The translations under genes were made by a program, and so were the position numbers. Under the pieces are notes generated by a model, which worked only from the letters and a program-made list of their open reading frames with translations, was not told the origin of the DNA and made no database searches. A DNA stretch of 64,000 nt from JAPORK01 sp026710285 (lineage in GTDB: Bacteria; Pseudomonadota; Gammaproteobacteria; Pseudomonadales; Endozoicomonadaceae), in the NCBI GenBank assembly GCA_965201045.1, contig OZ241746.1, positions 3,658,001-3,722,000 of the forward strand. Reading direction: 5' to 3'. Shown piece after piece: positions 36,330-45,741 of the stretch (position 1 is its first letter; each line of letters opens with the position of its first letter).

Positions 36330-37493
36330 CTATTTTGGATGAATACTTAGTAGTGCTGCTCCTAACGTCCAGTCAACAAGGATATCATTAATCTTTTTGA
36401 TCGGATATACGGTCATATTTGAGTTAATACCATAGCCGTTAGTTAAAAGATTACTATAATAAGCACCATCAAAACAATAACTGTATAAATAAGGATCATT
36501 AGGATATTTTTGTTGTGCTTTTTTCCATTTAACAGTGCAGAATGCAGCTGCTTTTTTCTCAAAATTACTGAGAGTCATTTTAGAACTGAAATTAAAAGGT
36601 TCACTGTTTGCTATATAATAGAATGCTCCCAGCAGATATAGAGGGGTGTTTCCTAATAGGTTTGCAACAGGCTGAACTTTTGCTACCTCTGTGACCAGAG
36701 GTTTATTATCAAGCTTACACTGAGCATAATTACCGTCTGTGGTTGTTTTGTTTGGTATGATATAGTCGGGAAGAAAACAGTGATTATCATTAGTAAATTG
36801 TCCACGGGAGAGACTCTCACCAAGCCCAAGATAACTGTGTGAATAAATAGTATAGTGCTGCCCATTAAAACTAAATTTGTACAGGTCTTTTTGTAAAGCC
36901 TGTGTATATTTACTGATTGCAAAAGCAATTTGTGTAGAGGCACCTCCCATTTCTGCAATACCGTTGGTTTTTGTAGTACCAGATAAGGTGCCTTTGATAT
37001 AATTCAATGCTACCCATGCATAAACGCCTTCCATTTTTCCGGTAATGGTAACAGCAGAAACAGAAGTCGCCTGATACCCATTATCAATCAGAACAGTTAT
37101 TACATCATCCTCTAATTGTATTTGCTGTTCATGGGATAGTGTTCGCATACCAGCCGTGGCCATCAGTTGAACACTCACTTCTTGTTTAATGATTTTATTC
37201 TGTTTCAGTGTTTTAGCCAGTGCGGTTGTCAGTGGCTTAAGATAAGCGTCTATCTGACCTTGAGAGGTTCCTGCAAATGATGCAAGACCAGGGTTTATTT
37301 TAGCACTGGAAACAGGAATTTCTTTCACAACAATTGTTTTTTGGACAGATACTTCAAATAAATGAATCCTTGAACCGGTGCTGCCTGCATCAATAATGCT
37401 GATATAGCTTGCATGAGTAATATTATAAAAAAATAAATAGATCCATGCAGCTAGTGAAACAATAAAAAGTTGAATAAATAGTTTTTTTTTCAT
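36330..37493 (-). CDS. Ecto-apyrase (GDA1/CD39 NTPDase family), secreted or anchored
   Basis: The 387-residue protein begins with a hydrophobic signal or anchor (LFIQLFIVSLAAWIYLFFY). The apyrase-conserved regions are all visible: DAGSTGSR (ACR1), ATAGMR (ACR2), ITGKMEGVYAWVALNY (ACR3, with its catalytic Glu) and GIAEMGGASTQIAF (ACR4), then SYLGLGES. The family hydrolyses nucleoside tri- and diphosphates to monophosphates. Secreted bacterial members are known from Legionella pneumophila. By analogy it could remove extracellular or host ATP. The last ACR is less clear by eye. Confidence 0.92.
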   Translation of the reverse strand: MKKKLFIQLFIVSLAAWIYLFFYNITHASYISIIDAGSTGSRIHLFEVSVQKTIVVKEIPVSSAKINPGLASFAGTSQGQIDAYLKPLTTALAKTLKQNKIIKQEVSVQLMATAGMRTLSHEQQIQLEDDVITVLIDNGYQATSVSAVTITGKMEGVYAWVALNYIKGTLSGTTKTNGIAEMGGASTQIAFAISKYTQALQKDLYKFSFNGQHYTIYSHSYLGLGESLSRGQFTNDNHCFLPDYIIPNKTTTDGNYAQCKLDNKPLVTEVAKVQPVANLLGNTPLYLLGAFYYIANSEPFNFSSKMTLSNFEKKAAAFCTVKWKKAQQKYPNDPYLYSYCFDGAYYSNLLTNGYGINSNMTVYPIKKINDILVDWTLGAALLSIHPK

Positions 37494-37789
37494 AATATTT
37501 CATCTTGATTTTGATTGAAAAAAATATTTATGCATCACAAAAAAAGCTATACTTTTATGGTTTATACTACCATACAGATTATACACTCTTTACACAGTAT
37601 TTACCTAAAAACAATTAAAAAAATGTGTAATCAATTCCCGTTAATGAGAGAGAAGAAAAATATAAATTTATTCTTGCAAACATTCTCCAAAACAAACGAC
37701 ACAATATAAATATTTAGTCAAAGGTTGGTAAAGTTAAACTTATGTCTGCTATATTCATAATATGTTAATAATTTATCTTGCAGGGAAGC
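37494..37789. repeat. Intergenic with dispersed upstream repeat, copy 2 (about 37655-37775)
   Basis: Contains TTGCAAACATTCTCCAAAAC, AAACGACACAATATAAATAT and TTTAGTCAAAGG, matching the modules at 35960-36090 and 42905-43000. It lies directly upstream of the kinase gene and may carry its promoter. A 64-codon frame at 37515-37709 is not supported. Confidence 0.45.
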
Positions 37790-39211
37790 ATGGTGATGGG
37801 TCAAAAAATCAATGATAATCCCGGTTCAATCCACAGTAAAAATATGCTCGTTGGCACAGAGAACACTCAGGCTGATAAAAAAATCGTCACATCAGTGGGT
37901 AAAGCTTCAACAAGAAAAGTCAGTGTACCTCCGAATGTTGCACCTGTATTAAGTACGAAACAGCAAGACAATAATAAAATAACACTACCTTTAGCTGAAA
38001 GAGCATGCTCAATAGTATCTGCTGAAAATGAAAACGCATTTGAACTTGGTGAAGTGTTGAGTAAAGGAACAGGAAATACGATTTATGCGTTGAAACAGTT
38101 CGGAGAGCAAGAAAGTTCTTTTTTGTTTAAAACAAGAACAGAGTCGGAAGAAGATGATGAAGAGCTAAATCTATCGCTTTATCTGACAGAAGAAGAAATA
38201 GAAGCTATCAAACCAGCCAGTGAGTGTGGTGTATCGATTGTTGAAAAACAAGACTTGCAAGAGGAAGTTGATGACCTGCAACGAGAAGTATTTGCACATG
38301 AAAATATGCGTGATCATCCTAATATTGCAAAATGCCATGGTTTGGTAATGATTGATGGTAAGACGGGATTATTACTGGAACGTGTGAATGGTCCGGATTT
38401 AGATGAGGTTGACATACAGTTAAAAAAATTACTTCACCAGGATCGCAGTACAGTCATTTCCGAAGAAAATCAGCATATCTACTGGGGCGTTCATCAGGAA
38501 TTACTAAAACAAATGTGTCAGGGGGTAAACGCTGCACATCAGGATGGTATTATTCATGGTGATCTGAAACCTGATAACATGTTACTGAGTATTCCAAAAT
38601 CTCCGGGAGAAAAACCTGAATTGAAACTAATTGATTTTGGTTATTCTACAAAAAATGGAGAACAACAACCCACGGGGCATGAACTGTTTGCTGCACCTGA
38701 ATCCATGGTGGCACGTCTTAATGGTGAAACGGTTACCGCTAGACCAGCTCTTGATAGTTTTTGTATCGGTGCAATGCTTGGTGAATACCTGAAAGATGTC
38801 GCTGGTCTTAATCAGACAAAGCAGAAAAGTGAACGGCTTGCTGCCCATCTCAATCGTTATAAAGAGTATGGAGGAGAGCTGGATTTAGAGGCAGAAAAGG
38901 GAATGTTACATATTGAAAAAGCACCACCATTTATTTCTGAGAGTGAAGAAAAAGAGATACTGAGTAAAACATCAGAACGATTGCAGCCTGTTGTTCAGGA
39001 CGCAGTAGCGCTGTGTAATGCTCTGACTCATGCTGACAAAGAGCAGCGTATGAGCGTTGAAGAAGCCTTGTCTGCTGATTTTTTTAGCAAAACTCTGCTT
39101 GATGAAAAATTCTGGCTGAGCAGGGAGAACATGAAAAAAATTCACAAGAAGTTGACAAGTTTAAACAATCACCCTATGCCGCAGGAACCCGGAGTTTTAA
39201 GTGGCGGGTAA
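37790..39211 (+). CDS. Eukaryote-like Ser/Thr protein kinase (473 aa)
   Basis: A disordered N-terminus of about 85 residues precedes a kinase domain. The glycine-rich loop region (LGEVLSKGTGNTIY), a likely lysine in FLFKTR, the catalytic loop HGDLKPDN at about residues 255-262, DFG near 282, and an APE-like AAPESM follow. HGD replaces the commoner HRD, as in several bacterial effector kinases. A long acidic insert (EEDDEELN) lies between the lysine and helix C. An AGGGA four bases before ATG 37790 supports this start. The second ATG (37796) gives MGQKIND, which fits the N-myristoylation pattern. There is no membrane segment. Injection into host cells is inferred. Confidence 0.88.
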   Translation: MVMGQKINDNPGSIHSKNMLVGTENTQADKKIVTSVGKASTRKVSVPPNVAPVLSTKQQDNNKITLPLAERACSIVSAENENAFELGEVLSKGTGNTIYALKQFGEQESSFLFKTRTESEEDDEELNLSLYLTEEEIEAIKPASECGVSIVEKQDLQEEVDDLQREVFAHENMRDHPNIAKCHGLVMIDGKTGLLLERVNGPDLDEVDIQLKKLLHQDRSTVISEENQHIYWGVHQELLKQMCQGVNAAHQDGIIHGDLKPDNMLLSIPKSPGEKPELKLIDFGYSTKNGEQQPTGHELFAAPESMVARLNGETVTARPALDSFCIGAMLGEYLKDVAGLNQTKQKSERLAAHLNRYKEYGGELDLEAEKGMLHIEKAPPFISESEEKEILSKTSERLQPVVQDAVALCNALTHADKEQRMSVEEALSADFFSKTLLDEKFWLSRENMKKIHKKLTSLNNHPMPQEPGVLSGG

Positions 39212-39276
39212 TTATAAAAGCAGAACATCCTGAAAAAGAGATAATCGATGATTTGTTGATTTAAACTGGATTTGCC

Positions 39277-39345
39277 TTTCAGCTTGTAAGCTGAAAATTC
39301 TTTGTACTGATTTTTTTCAGCTCACAAACTGGCAAAGATAATCCT
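39277..39345 (+). terminator. Hairpin terminator after kinase gene, in a larger inverted repeat
   Basis: TTTCAGCTT and AAGCTGAAA form a tight hairpin at 39277-39296 followed by TTCTTTG. A second segment, TTTTTTCAGCTCACAAACTG, pairs loosely with the first as a larger inverted repeat, so termination may work from both directions. Confidence 0.5.
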
Positions 39346-39390
39346 GAATATTATTAATAAGATTTGCATTAAATATTTATTAAAATCATT

Positions 39391-40062
39391 TTAGGGTATT
39401 TTTTTGAGGATATCCACAGAACATGGTTGCCGGAAATACGCAACGCTATTAGAATGGCTACCAATAAAACACCATTTTTTTCCGGTTGTAGAAGTACAGT
39501 TAATTACACCATCAAGACCTTTGCATTGTTTTCCACAAGCACTAAAATCAAACCCGTTACAATGGGGTCCTCCGAACGTCCATCTGTTGTGTATTTTCAG
39601 TACATGTACTTGTGACAGTATTATATCATTAAAAGTTACACTATTATCTGAAGCATCCAACCCCTCAAATGTTAAAGAACCCTGAAATGCAAAATTAACG
39701 TTATAAAGAATTGCTCCAACAAGGTGATTCCTGGCATCTTGTTTAGACAACATACTATTATGTATACATGAAAGGTTATCTTTGTCATTATGCCTTCCAG
39801 CTTTTATAGTAAGCGTTGTTGTTGGACCATCATTATGACTGCTTATCTCATCTCCATCATTCAAATCATAAGGTTGATCTTTAATGCAGTGCTTTAAAGA
39901 AGTAAATTTTATAGGTCGGTCTTTTTTATTTTTGTTGAACATATAAGTAAAATCATTAAAATCAACCTTATTGTCTCTTGTTTTTTTTGCGTTGACATTC
40001 AATGTTAATATAGTGGCTAAAAAAGCCAAACAAAGGTAGTGAATTAAATTTTTTTTATGCAT
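39391..40062 (-). CDS. Secreted cysteine-rich protein, fourth distant member of the array family
   Basis: The signal peptide (LIHYLCLAFLATILTLNVNA) is followed by a mature protein carrying the same ordered marks as the array at 16549-19139: NKVDF, AGRHND, a Cys in the equivalent of the CTYK position, LTFEG, IILSQVH, RWTFGG, NCTSTTGKKWCF and a last PCSV. An insertion after WTFGG adds two extra cysteines (CGKQC), giving eight in total. It faces the opposite way and lies 20 kb from the array. The family function is unknown. Confidence 0.8.
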   Translation of the reverse strand: MHKKNLIHYLCLAFLATILTLNVNAKKTRDNKVDFNDFTYMFNKNKKDRPIKFTSLKHCIKDQPYDLNDGDEISSHNDGPTTTLTIKAGRHNDKDNLSCIHNSMLSKQDARNHLVGAILYNVNFAFQGSLTFEGLDASDNSVTFNDIILSQVHVLKIHNRWTFGGPHCNGFDFSACGKQCKGLDGVINCTSTTGKKWCFIGSHSNSVAYFRQPCSVDILKKIP

Positions 40063-40541
40063 ACTTATCTCTTTTATTATTTTTATTAGTTATTAGCTAA
40101 ATGATATTGTTATAAGTGAAAAAAACACGACCAAATTTTTGTTTTTTTTCTGCTTTACGCTGTTAATTACAAATAGTTATTTCTAATTATCAAACTGTTT
40201 GGCAAATTCAGTATAGACCAAAAAAATTAATAATTATATTTATTTTATTTATGCTATACATCAATAACGATGTTTGATAGCTGTTTTATATTCGAATAAT
40301 CAATATTTCAGAAATACAATATTTTTGACGTCTACTACAAATAAAAATAAGCCCGGATATTCATTTTTTTGGTATATACTGCTTCTGCTAAGCAGATTAG
40401 CAATAATAACTATTTAAAATTATAGAGATACTCATATAACTGACAAATTGATATAACAGGAAATAATTATTTTATCTGATTTTTTACTGACAACAATTAA
40501 CTGATAATACAAGACAATTATAATATTAGAGAATATTTTTT
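40063..40541. promoter_or_regulatory. Shared upstream module of the 695-aa secreted protein
   Basis: The part from about 40320 to 40395 (TTTTTGACGT, AAATAAAAATAAG, TTTTTTGGTATATACTGCTT) is about 85-90% like 43000-43075 upstream of the paralogous region. Both contain the small hairpin CTGCTTCTGCTAAGCAG. A second conserved block, CTGATAATACAAGACAATTA, lies just before the start. Conserved noncoding DNA suggests common regulation. No promoter motif could be pinned down. Confidence 0.5.
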
Positions 40542-42629
40542 ATGTGGAAGAAAAATAAAATATACGTTGTAGTCATTATCATATTTACTGTACTGGTTAT
40601 AACCCATGTGCAGGCTGGAAAAAAGCAACCGGATGAGGAGTCATCTTTATCGAAAGGAACAGCATCTTACTTTCTTGATTTAAAAAATTATTTCGGTCAG
40701 GAATTATCGCGACCAGACCATATTCCTACGGTTAAAGCTACTTTTGGTCTTTCTGATATTCGGACATCATATTTTCATAATGGCTGGATAGGTATAGAAG
40801 GTTTTCCACTCATTCACCCTTATAAAACAGACAAAATAAAACCAATCAATGAGACTGGTAGCAAAGCAGCAGCGGATCATGATGTTTTACCGGAATTATT
40901 TGCCAAACCTAAGAAAAAATCATCAGCATGGATTCATTTATTAGCAGAGCTAGATCCCAAATTTGTTGTATTGCCTGAAAATGTCACTGCTCTTGATAGT
41001 ACACCTGATACTATTAAAGTTGTTATTATGTCTACACCATGGGATGTAGAGACTGCTGCAAGCTATCATCCGCAATATATGATTTTTGCAGATATCTTGC
41101 AAGCTGAAAAGAATCAAAGTGAGTGTATTAAGTGCACAGAAAAACTTGAAGTTGCCATCACATCCAATACCCACAAAATTTATTTTCAACAGCACCGGTT
41201 TGCAAAAAAATATATTCCCGTTACGTTTGAAGCGGTACATCGGTATGCTCCTGATAGTACATCTTTCTCATCAGATAATTTTGCTACCATTGTTTTTGAA
41301 GAAAATTTAACATTACAAAATATTAGTGCATTAGAAAACGGCAGTTTTTGGGTGGTTCATAAAAAAGATCAGAAAAAAATAGCAACACTTTTCTGGATTA
41401 TCAATGATCAAGATTTAATAAACAGTTTAGATTTAATGACTGTAGTTCCGGGGCAAAAATTCTCAAACCTGATAAGAGCTTTTGGAAGTGAAGAGTGGGG
41501 AGAAACAGGTATGAGTCTTCATAACATGATTCACTGGCATAAACCTGAGATTAAACGGGAAAGTAGCAGTAATAAAGCATCGCATAGTAATTCTGGTGAA
41601 AATTTAAAAGATAAGCAGCTACAGCCGTCATCACCGGAATGTTTGGAAGCGTATTCACTTTTAACTATAGATGGTTTAATCGGCTCCAAAAAGCCAGATT
41701 ATGATATGGAAAAAAATGAAACAGCACTACATTTATCTGATACCAGAGATGACCATTTTTCTGGAGAAGATTGTATTGATTTTTTTCTGCCATTTTCATT
41801 AACAGAAGCACAGCAGGCGTTTTTCATAACTTCAATGCAAAGAGAAGATCTTGTATATCATCCTGCTGAAACGAATTGCCGCAGTATTTTTCAGGCCATG
41901 GCAAACATAGCCAATTATAATCAACTACTTTCATTACAACAACCAAGGAGAAACTTAATCGCAGCAAAGAGATTGATACACAACAGTCACGATATTGCAA
42001 AAACACTTAAGCTGGCACTACAAAAACTATACGAAAAATTAAAGAATAGAAATAGTAACTTATCATTAACAGATGAAATAATTACATTATTTACAACCAA
42101 TTCTGACTCTGGAGTTGTACTATTCAATACTATTAAAAAAATGTTAACATTCTGTAATAGTTTTTTAACGTTATCTACAGAAAGTTGTATTGTGGGTGAT
42201 CAATGTATTACACAAATGTTTAATCTTTTTGCATTCCTTTATGGTGTCCACATAAATAACTATACACACTTTGAAGATATAGTACCTAAGCACCTTTACA
42301 GTTCATCACCTGATGGTAATTATCCTCTGCTGAAAGACCTTTTAAAAGAGCATATAACAACAATGTCTGTTATCAGGGATGAGCAATATATTGTGGCTTT
42401 TTATTTTAAGGAAAAAGATTGTTTTGTATACAGTACTTGGTTAACCTGTGAACAGGCGAAAAAAATACAAAAAACTTTAATTCATTTAACTCAGGATAGC
42501 ACCACATTATTACATGATATAAGTGCTTCACCACGTGTTCAGTCTTTAATAGCTAAGATAACCGGACTAATAAACATAGAAACACTACAATACTGGGTTT
42601 TACAAGGGTATCAGGAGCCAGAAGAATAA
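40542..42629 (+). CDS. Secreted protein of unknown function, 695-aa paralog
   Basis: A Sec signal peptide (IYVVVIIIFTVLVITHVQA) leads a large mature protein without recognised domains. It is clearly paralogous to 43531-45651 over nearly its whole length. Shared blocks include YFHNGWIGI, KKSSAWIHLLAELDPKFVVLP, TLFWIINDQDL, SIFQAMANIANYNQLLSLQQP and the C-terminal LLHDISASP...INIETLQYW. A central hydrophilic linker of about 100 residues is poorly conserved. Cysteines appear in CIKCTE and near the C-terminus. Role unknown. Confidence 0.85.
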   Translation: MWKKNKIYVVVIIIFTVLVITHVQAGKKQPDEESSLSKGTASYFLDLKNYFGQELSRPDHIPTVKATFGLSDIRTSYFHNGWIGIEGFPLIHPYKTDKIKPINETGSKAAADHDVLPELFAKPKKKSSAWIHLLAELDPKFVVLPENVTALDSTPDTIKVVIMSTPWDVETAASYHPQYMIFADILQAEKNQSECIKCTEKLEVAITSNTHKIYFQQHRFAKKYIPVTFEAVHRYAPDSTSFSSDNFATIVFEENLTLQNISALENGSFWVVHKKDQKKIATLFWIINDQDLINSLDLMTVVPGQKFSNLIRAFGSEEWGETGMSLHNMIHWHKPEIKRESSSNKASHSNSGENLKDKQLQPSSPECLEAYSLLTIDGLIGSKKPDYDMEKNETALHLSDTRDDHFSGEDCIDFFLPFSLTEAQQAFFITSMQREDLVYHPAETNCRSIFQAMANIANYNQLLSLQQPRRNLIAAKRLIHNSHDIAKTLKLALQKLYEKLKNRNSNLSLTDEIITLFTTNSDSGVVLFNTIKKMLTFCNSFLTLSTESCIVGDQCITQMFNLFAFLYGVHINNYTHFEDIVPKHLYSSSPDGNYPLLKDLLKEHITTMSVIRDEQYIVAFYFKEKDCFVYSTWLTCEQAKKIQKTLIHLTQDSTTLLHDISASPRVQSLIAKITGLINIETLQYWVLQGYQEPEE

Positions 42630-43186
42630 TTTTCTTTAGAAGGTGATAGTCAGACTGTTTAACGTCAATTCACTGCAACTGCGTTATGTTGTAAAAGAGG
42701 GTGATCATTTTCGCAGTTGCACAGTTGCAGCGTCACTAATCAGGTTTATCACAGTAAGATGCAGTAAATAATAAATAGTTCATCGTGAAGCAGAAAAATG
42801 ATTCATCTAAAAGAATTCTGGAAAAAATAAACCATATGCACTTTTTGCTTCTTTGTTCTTTTCCACGAAGCAACCTGCAAGTATCAGATTTTTATCTGAT
42901 GTAGACTGATACAATAGTTATAAATTATTATTGCAGATACTCCCTAAGGCGAACGACAGAATAAAATAATTTAGTCAGATAAAATTTATGATAAAATACT
43001 ATTTTTGACGTGTATTATAAATAAAAATAAATCTGTGTATTAATTTTTTTGGTATATACTGCTTCTGCTAAGCAGTTCAGTAGTCATAAATAAATAACTA
43101 TCACAAATTATCGATATGCTTACAACAATATTATTTACATCAATCTGCTAATAAAGAGAATAAAGAGAATAAAGAGAATAAAGGAT
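42630..43186. repeat. Intergenic with dispersed upstream repeat, copy 3 (about 42905-43075)
   Basis: Holds the TGATACAATAGTTATAAATT, CTCCCTAAGGCGAACGACAG, AATTTAGTCAG module seen at 35960 and 37655. It runs into the TTTTTTGGTATATACTGCTT module shared with 40367. It ends with a nine-base unit, TAAAGAGAA, repeated three times at 43152-43178. Confidence 0.5.
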
Positions 43187-43402
43187 ATGAATATAAATAA
43201 AAAAAGTTTAATGCACAGCACTTTCTATTATTTAATTTTTTCGATAGCTCTGTTGGTAATCAATGTCAGACACGCTATGAAAAATAACAAGGTTTGCCGT
43301 GAAGATCTGTTCGGAACTAAAGTTCAGCCAACACTGTTTTTGTTAATAATGCTCAGAACAGCCTTTAATAACTCGCAGGTTACACAACAGTTAACACATT
43401 GA
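43187..43402 (+). CDS. Short protein with signal-peptide-like start (71 aa), possibly a truncated gene
   Basis: AAGGA just before ATG 43187 and a hydrophobic segment (FYYLIFSIALLVINV) give it the look of a signal peptide followed by about 45 residues and a stop. It lies inside what would be the upstream region of the 706-aa gene. The corresponding place before the 695-aa paralog has no such frame. It may be the remains of another secreted-protein gene. Low certainty that it is expressed. Confidence 0.4.
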   Translation: MNINKKSLMHSTFYYLIFSIALLVINVRHAMKNNKVCREDLFGTKVQPTLFLLIMLRTAFNNSQVTQQLTH

Positions 43403-43530
43403 TTTAGCAAGGTTTTTGGTTTTCAGTTGTTGCAGCATAAATTCTTTTTAAATCAACATTTTAAGAAGGGTCAGGCTGTTAACTGATAATACAAGACAAT
43501 TATAATATTAAATATCAGAGAATATCTTTT

Positions 43531-45651
43531 ATGTGGCAGAAAAATAGAATATACGCTTTATTTATTATCATATTCACTGTATTGATAATAACAGGTGTGC
43601 AGGCCGGGAAAAAAAAATCGCACAAGTTAAAAAGTAGCTTTTCATTTAAGGCAGCAGAGTCTTACTCCCCTGAGTTAAAAAATTATTTCAGTCAGGAGTT
43701 ATTGCAACCAACCCATATTCCTATAGTTAAAGCTACTTTTGGTCTTCCTAATATTGAAACATCATACTTTCATAATGGTTGGATTGGCATAGCGGGTTTT
43801 CCAATCATTCACCCTAATGATATAAACGATATAAAAAGTATCAACAAAATAGAAAGAATAAATGATACCGGTGATGAAAAAGCAGTGAATTATGGTGAAT
43901 TAAAGCAATTACTTGCTGAATATGAGAAAAAATCATCAGCATGGATCCATTTATTAGCCGAACTTGATCCAAAGTTTGTTGTATTGCCTAAGAGTGTCAC
44001 TCGTCTTGGTGGTACACTTGATTCTGTTAAAGTCGTTATTATGTCCACACCATGGGAGACAACCACTGCTGCAAACTATCATCCCCAATACATGATTTTT
44101 TCAGACAGATTAATAGCTGACAAGGATAAGAGTCAGGATCCCTGTATTAAGTGCACAGAAAACCTTAAAGTTACCATCAAATCTGGTACCCATAAAGTTT
44201 ATTTTCAGGAACGTAAAGCTACAAACAAATATATCCCATTTAAGTTCGAAGCAACATATCAGAGTGACCTTAATGCTACTGATTTCAGATCAGATAATCC
44301 AACTGCTATTCTTTTTGAAGAAGATACAGTATCACAAAATATCAGCGCATTAAAAAACGGCAGTTTTTGGATGGTTCACAAACAAGGTGAGAAAAAAACA
44401 GCAACGCTTTTCTGGATTATCAATGACCAGGATTTAGTAAAAAATTTAGATGAAATGACTTTAATTCCTGGGCAAAAATTCTTAAATCTGGCAAGAGCTT
44501 TTGGAGATGAAAAGTGGGGAAAGCCTGGTTCTAATTTTCGTAAAATGATTGCCTGGAATAAACTTGAGGCTAAACAAAAAGGCGTTAGTAATAAAGAATC
44601 GTATTGTAACTATTCGGCAAAGAGTCCACAGCCATCATCATCTGAATACTCACAATTGTATCCAATTTTAACTATAGATGATATAGTTGCTCAAAAAAGA
44701 CCAGATTCTGATACTGAAGAAAATACAAAAATACTGCATTCGTCTGGTAATGAAGGAAATAACGCTGTTGGAGAAGATTTCATTGACTCGCTGCCACCTT
44801 TATCAACAGAACAACAACAGCAGCTTTTTATAAGCTTCATGCGAAAAAATGGTCTGATACATCATCCTACTGAAACCACTGCACGCAGTATTTTTCAGGC
44901 CATGGCAAATATAGCTAATTATAATCAGTTACTTTCATTACAACAACCAGAAAGAAGTTTAATCACAGCGAATAAGTTGATACACAACAGCTATGATATT
45001 GCAAAAACACTTAAACTAGCACTGCAAGAATTACACGCTAAATTACAAAACGTCAATAGAAATTTATTATTAATAGACGAAATGATTACATTATTTACAA
45101 CAGATACCAGACCGGGAATTACACTATGCCAGACCATTGATATAATGGTAAAATTCTGTGACGCTTTTTTAACTTCATCTTCAGAAGGTTGCCAGCTTGG
45201 TGACCGATGTGTTATGAGAATGTTTAATCTCTTTGCATTGCTTTATAATGTAGACGTAGATAATTACACACTTTCTGAAAATATAATACCGGCGAACTTT
45301 TACAATTCACCAGATGGTCATTATCCTCTGATAAAAAAACTTTTAAAAGACCATATAACAACAATGCCTGTTATAGAAAATGAACACTATATTGTCTCTT
45401 TTTACTTTAATCAAAAAGATTGTTTTGTCTATAGTACTTGGTTAACCTTTGCTCAGGCAAAAAAAATACAACAAACGCTAATTGACTTAACGCAGGATAG
45501 TTCAAAATTACTACATGATATAAGTGCTTCACCACATGTTCAGTCTGTAATAGCTCGGATAACCGGATTTATCAATATAGAAACACTACAATTCTGGTTT
45601 TTGCAGGGATATACCACCGGGGAGATAATTTTCTTCCAGGGTAATTTTTAA
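43531..45651 (+). CDS. Secreted protein of unknown function, 706-aa paralog
   Basis: Paralog of 40542-42629 with signal peptide IYALFIIIFTVLIITGVQA and the same ordered blocks (SYFHNGWIGI, SSAWIHLLAELDPKFVVLP, TLFWIINDQDL, SIFQAMANIANYNQLLSLQQP). It is about half identical overall, with the most change in the central linker and at the very C-terminus, which ends GEIIFFQGNF. The upstream CTGATAATACAAGACAATTA block is kept. A tandem gene duplication followed by divergence is the simplest origin. Confidence 0.85.
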   Translation: MWQKNRIYALFIIIFTVLIITGVQAGKKKSHKLKSSFSFKAAESYSPELKNYFSQELLQPTHIPIVKATFGLPNIETSYFHNGWIGIAGFPIIHPNDINDIKSINKIERINDTGDEKAVNYGELKQLLAEYEKKSSAWIHLLAELDPKFVVLPKSVTRLGGTLDSVKVVIMSTPWETTTAANYHPQYMIFSDRLIADKDKSQDPCIKCTENLKVTIKSGTHKVYFQERKATNKYIPFKFEATYQSDLNATDFRSDNPTAILFEEDTVSQNISALKNGSFWMVHKQGEKKTATLFWIINDQDLVKNLDEMTLIPGQKFLNLARAFGDEKWGKPGSNFRKMIAWNKLEAKQKGVSNKESYCNYSAKSPQPSSSEYSQLYPILTIDDIVAQKRPDSDTEENTKILHSSGNEGNNAVGEDFIDSLPPLSTEQQQQLFISFMRKNGLIHHPTETTARSIFQAMANIANYNQLLSLQQPERSLITANKLIHNSYDIAKTLKLALQELHAKLQNVNRNLLLIDEMITLFTTDTRPGITLCQTIDIMVKFCDAFLTSSSEGCQLGDRCVMRMFNLFALLYNVDVDNYTLSENIIPANFYNSPDGHYPLIKKLLKDHITTMPVIENEHYIVSFYFNQKDCFVYSTWLTFAQAKKIQQTLIDLTQDSSKLLHDISASPHVQSVIARITGFINIETLQFWFLQGYTTGEIIFFQGNF

Positions 45652-45741
45652 CGATTAAACTTCATTCTATCGCAACTGCTGTAAGAAATGGTTATCTATT
45701 ACAGCAGATGCACAACTATATAATAATAAGAGTCGTATTTG

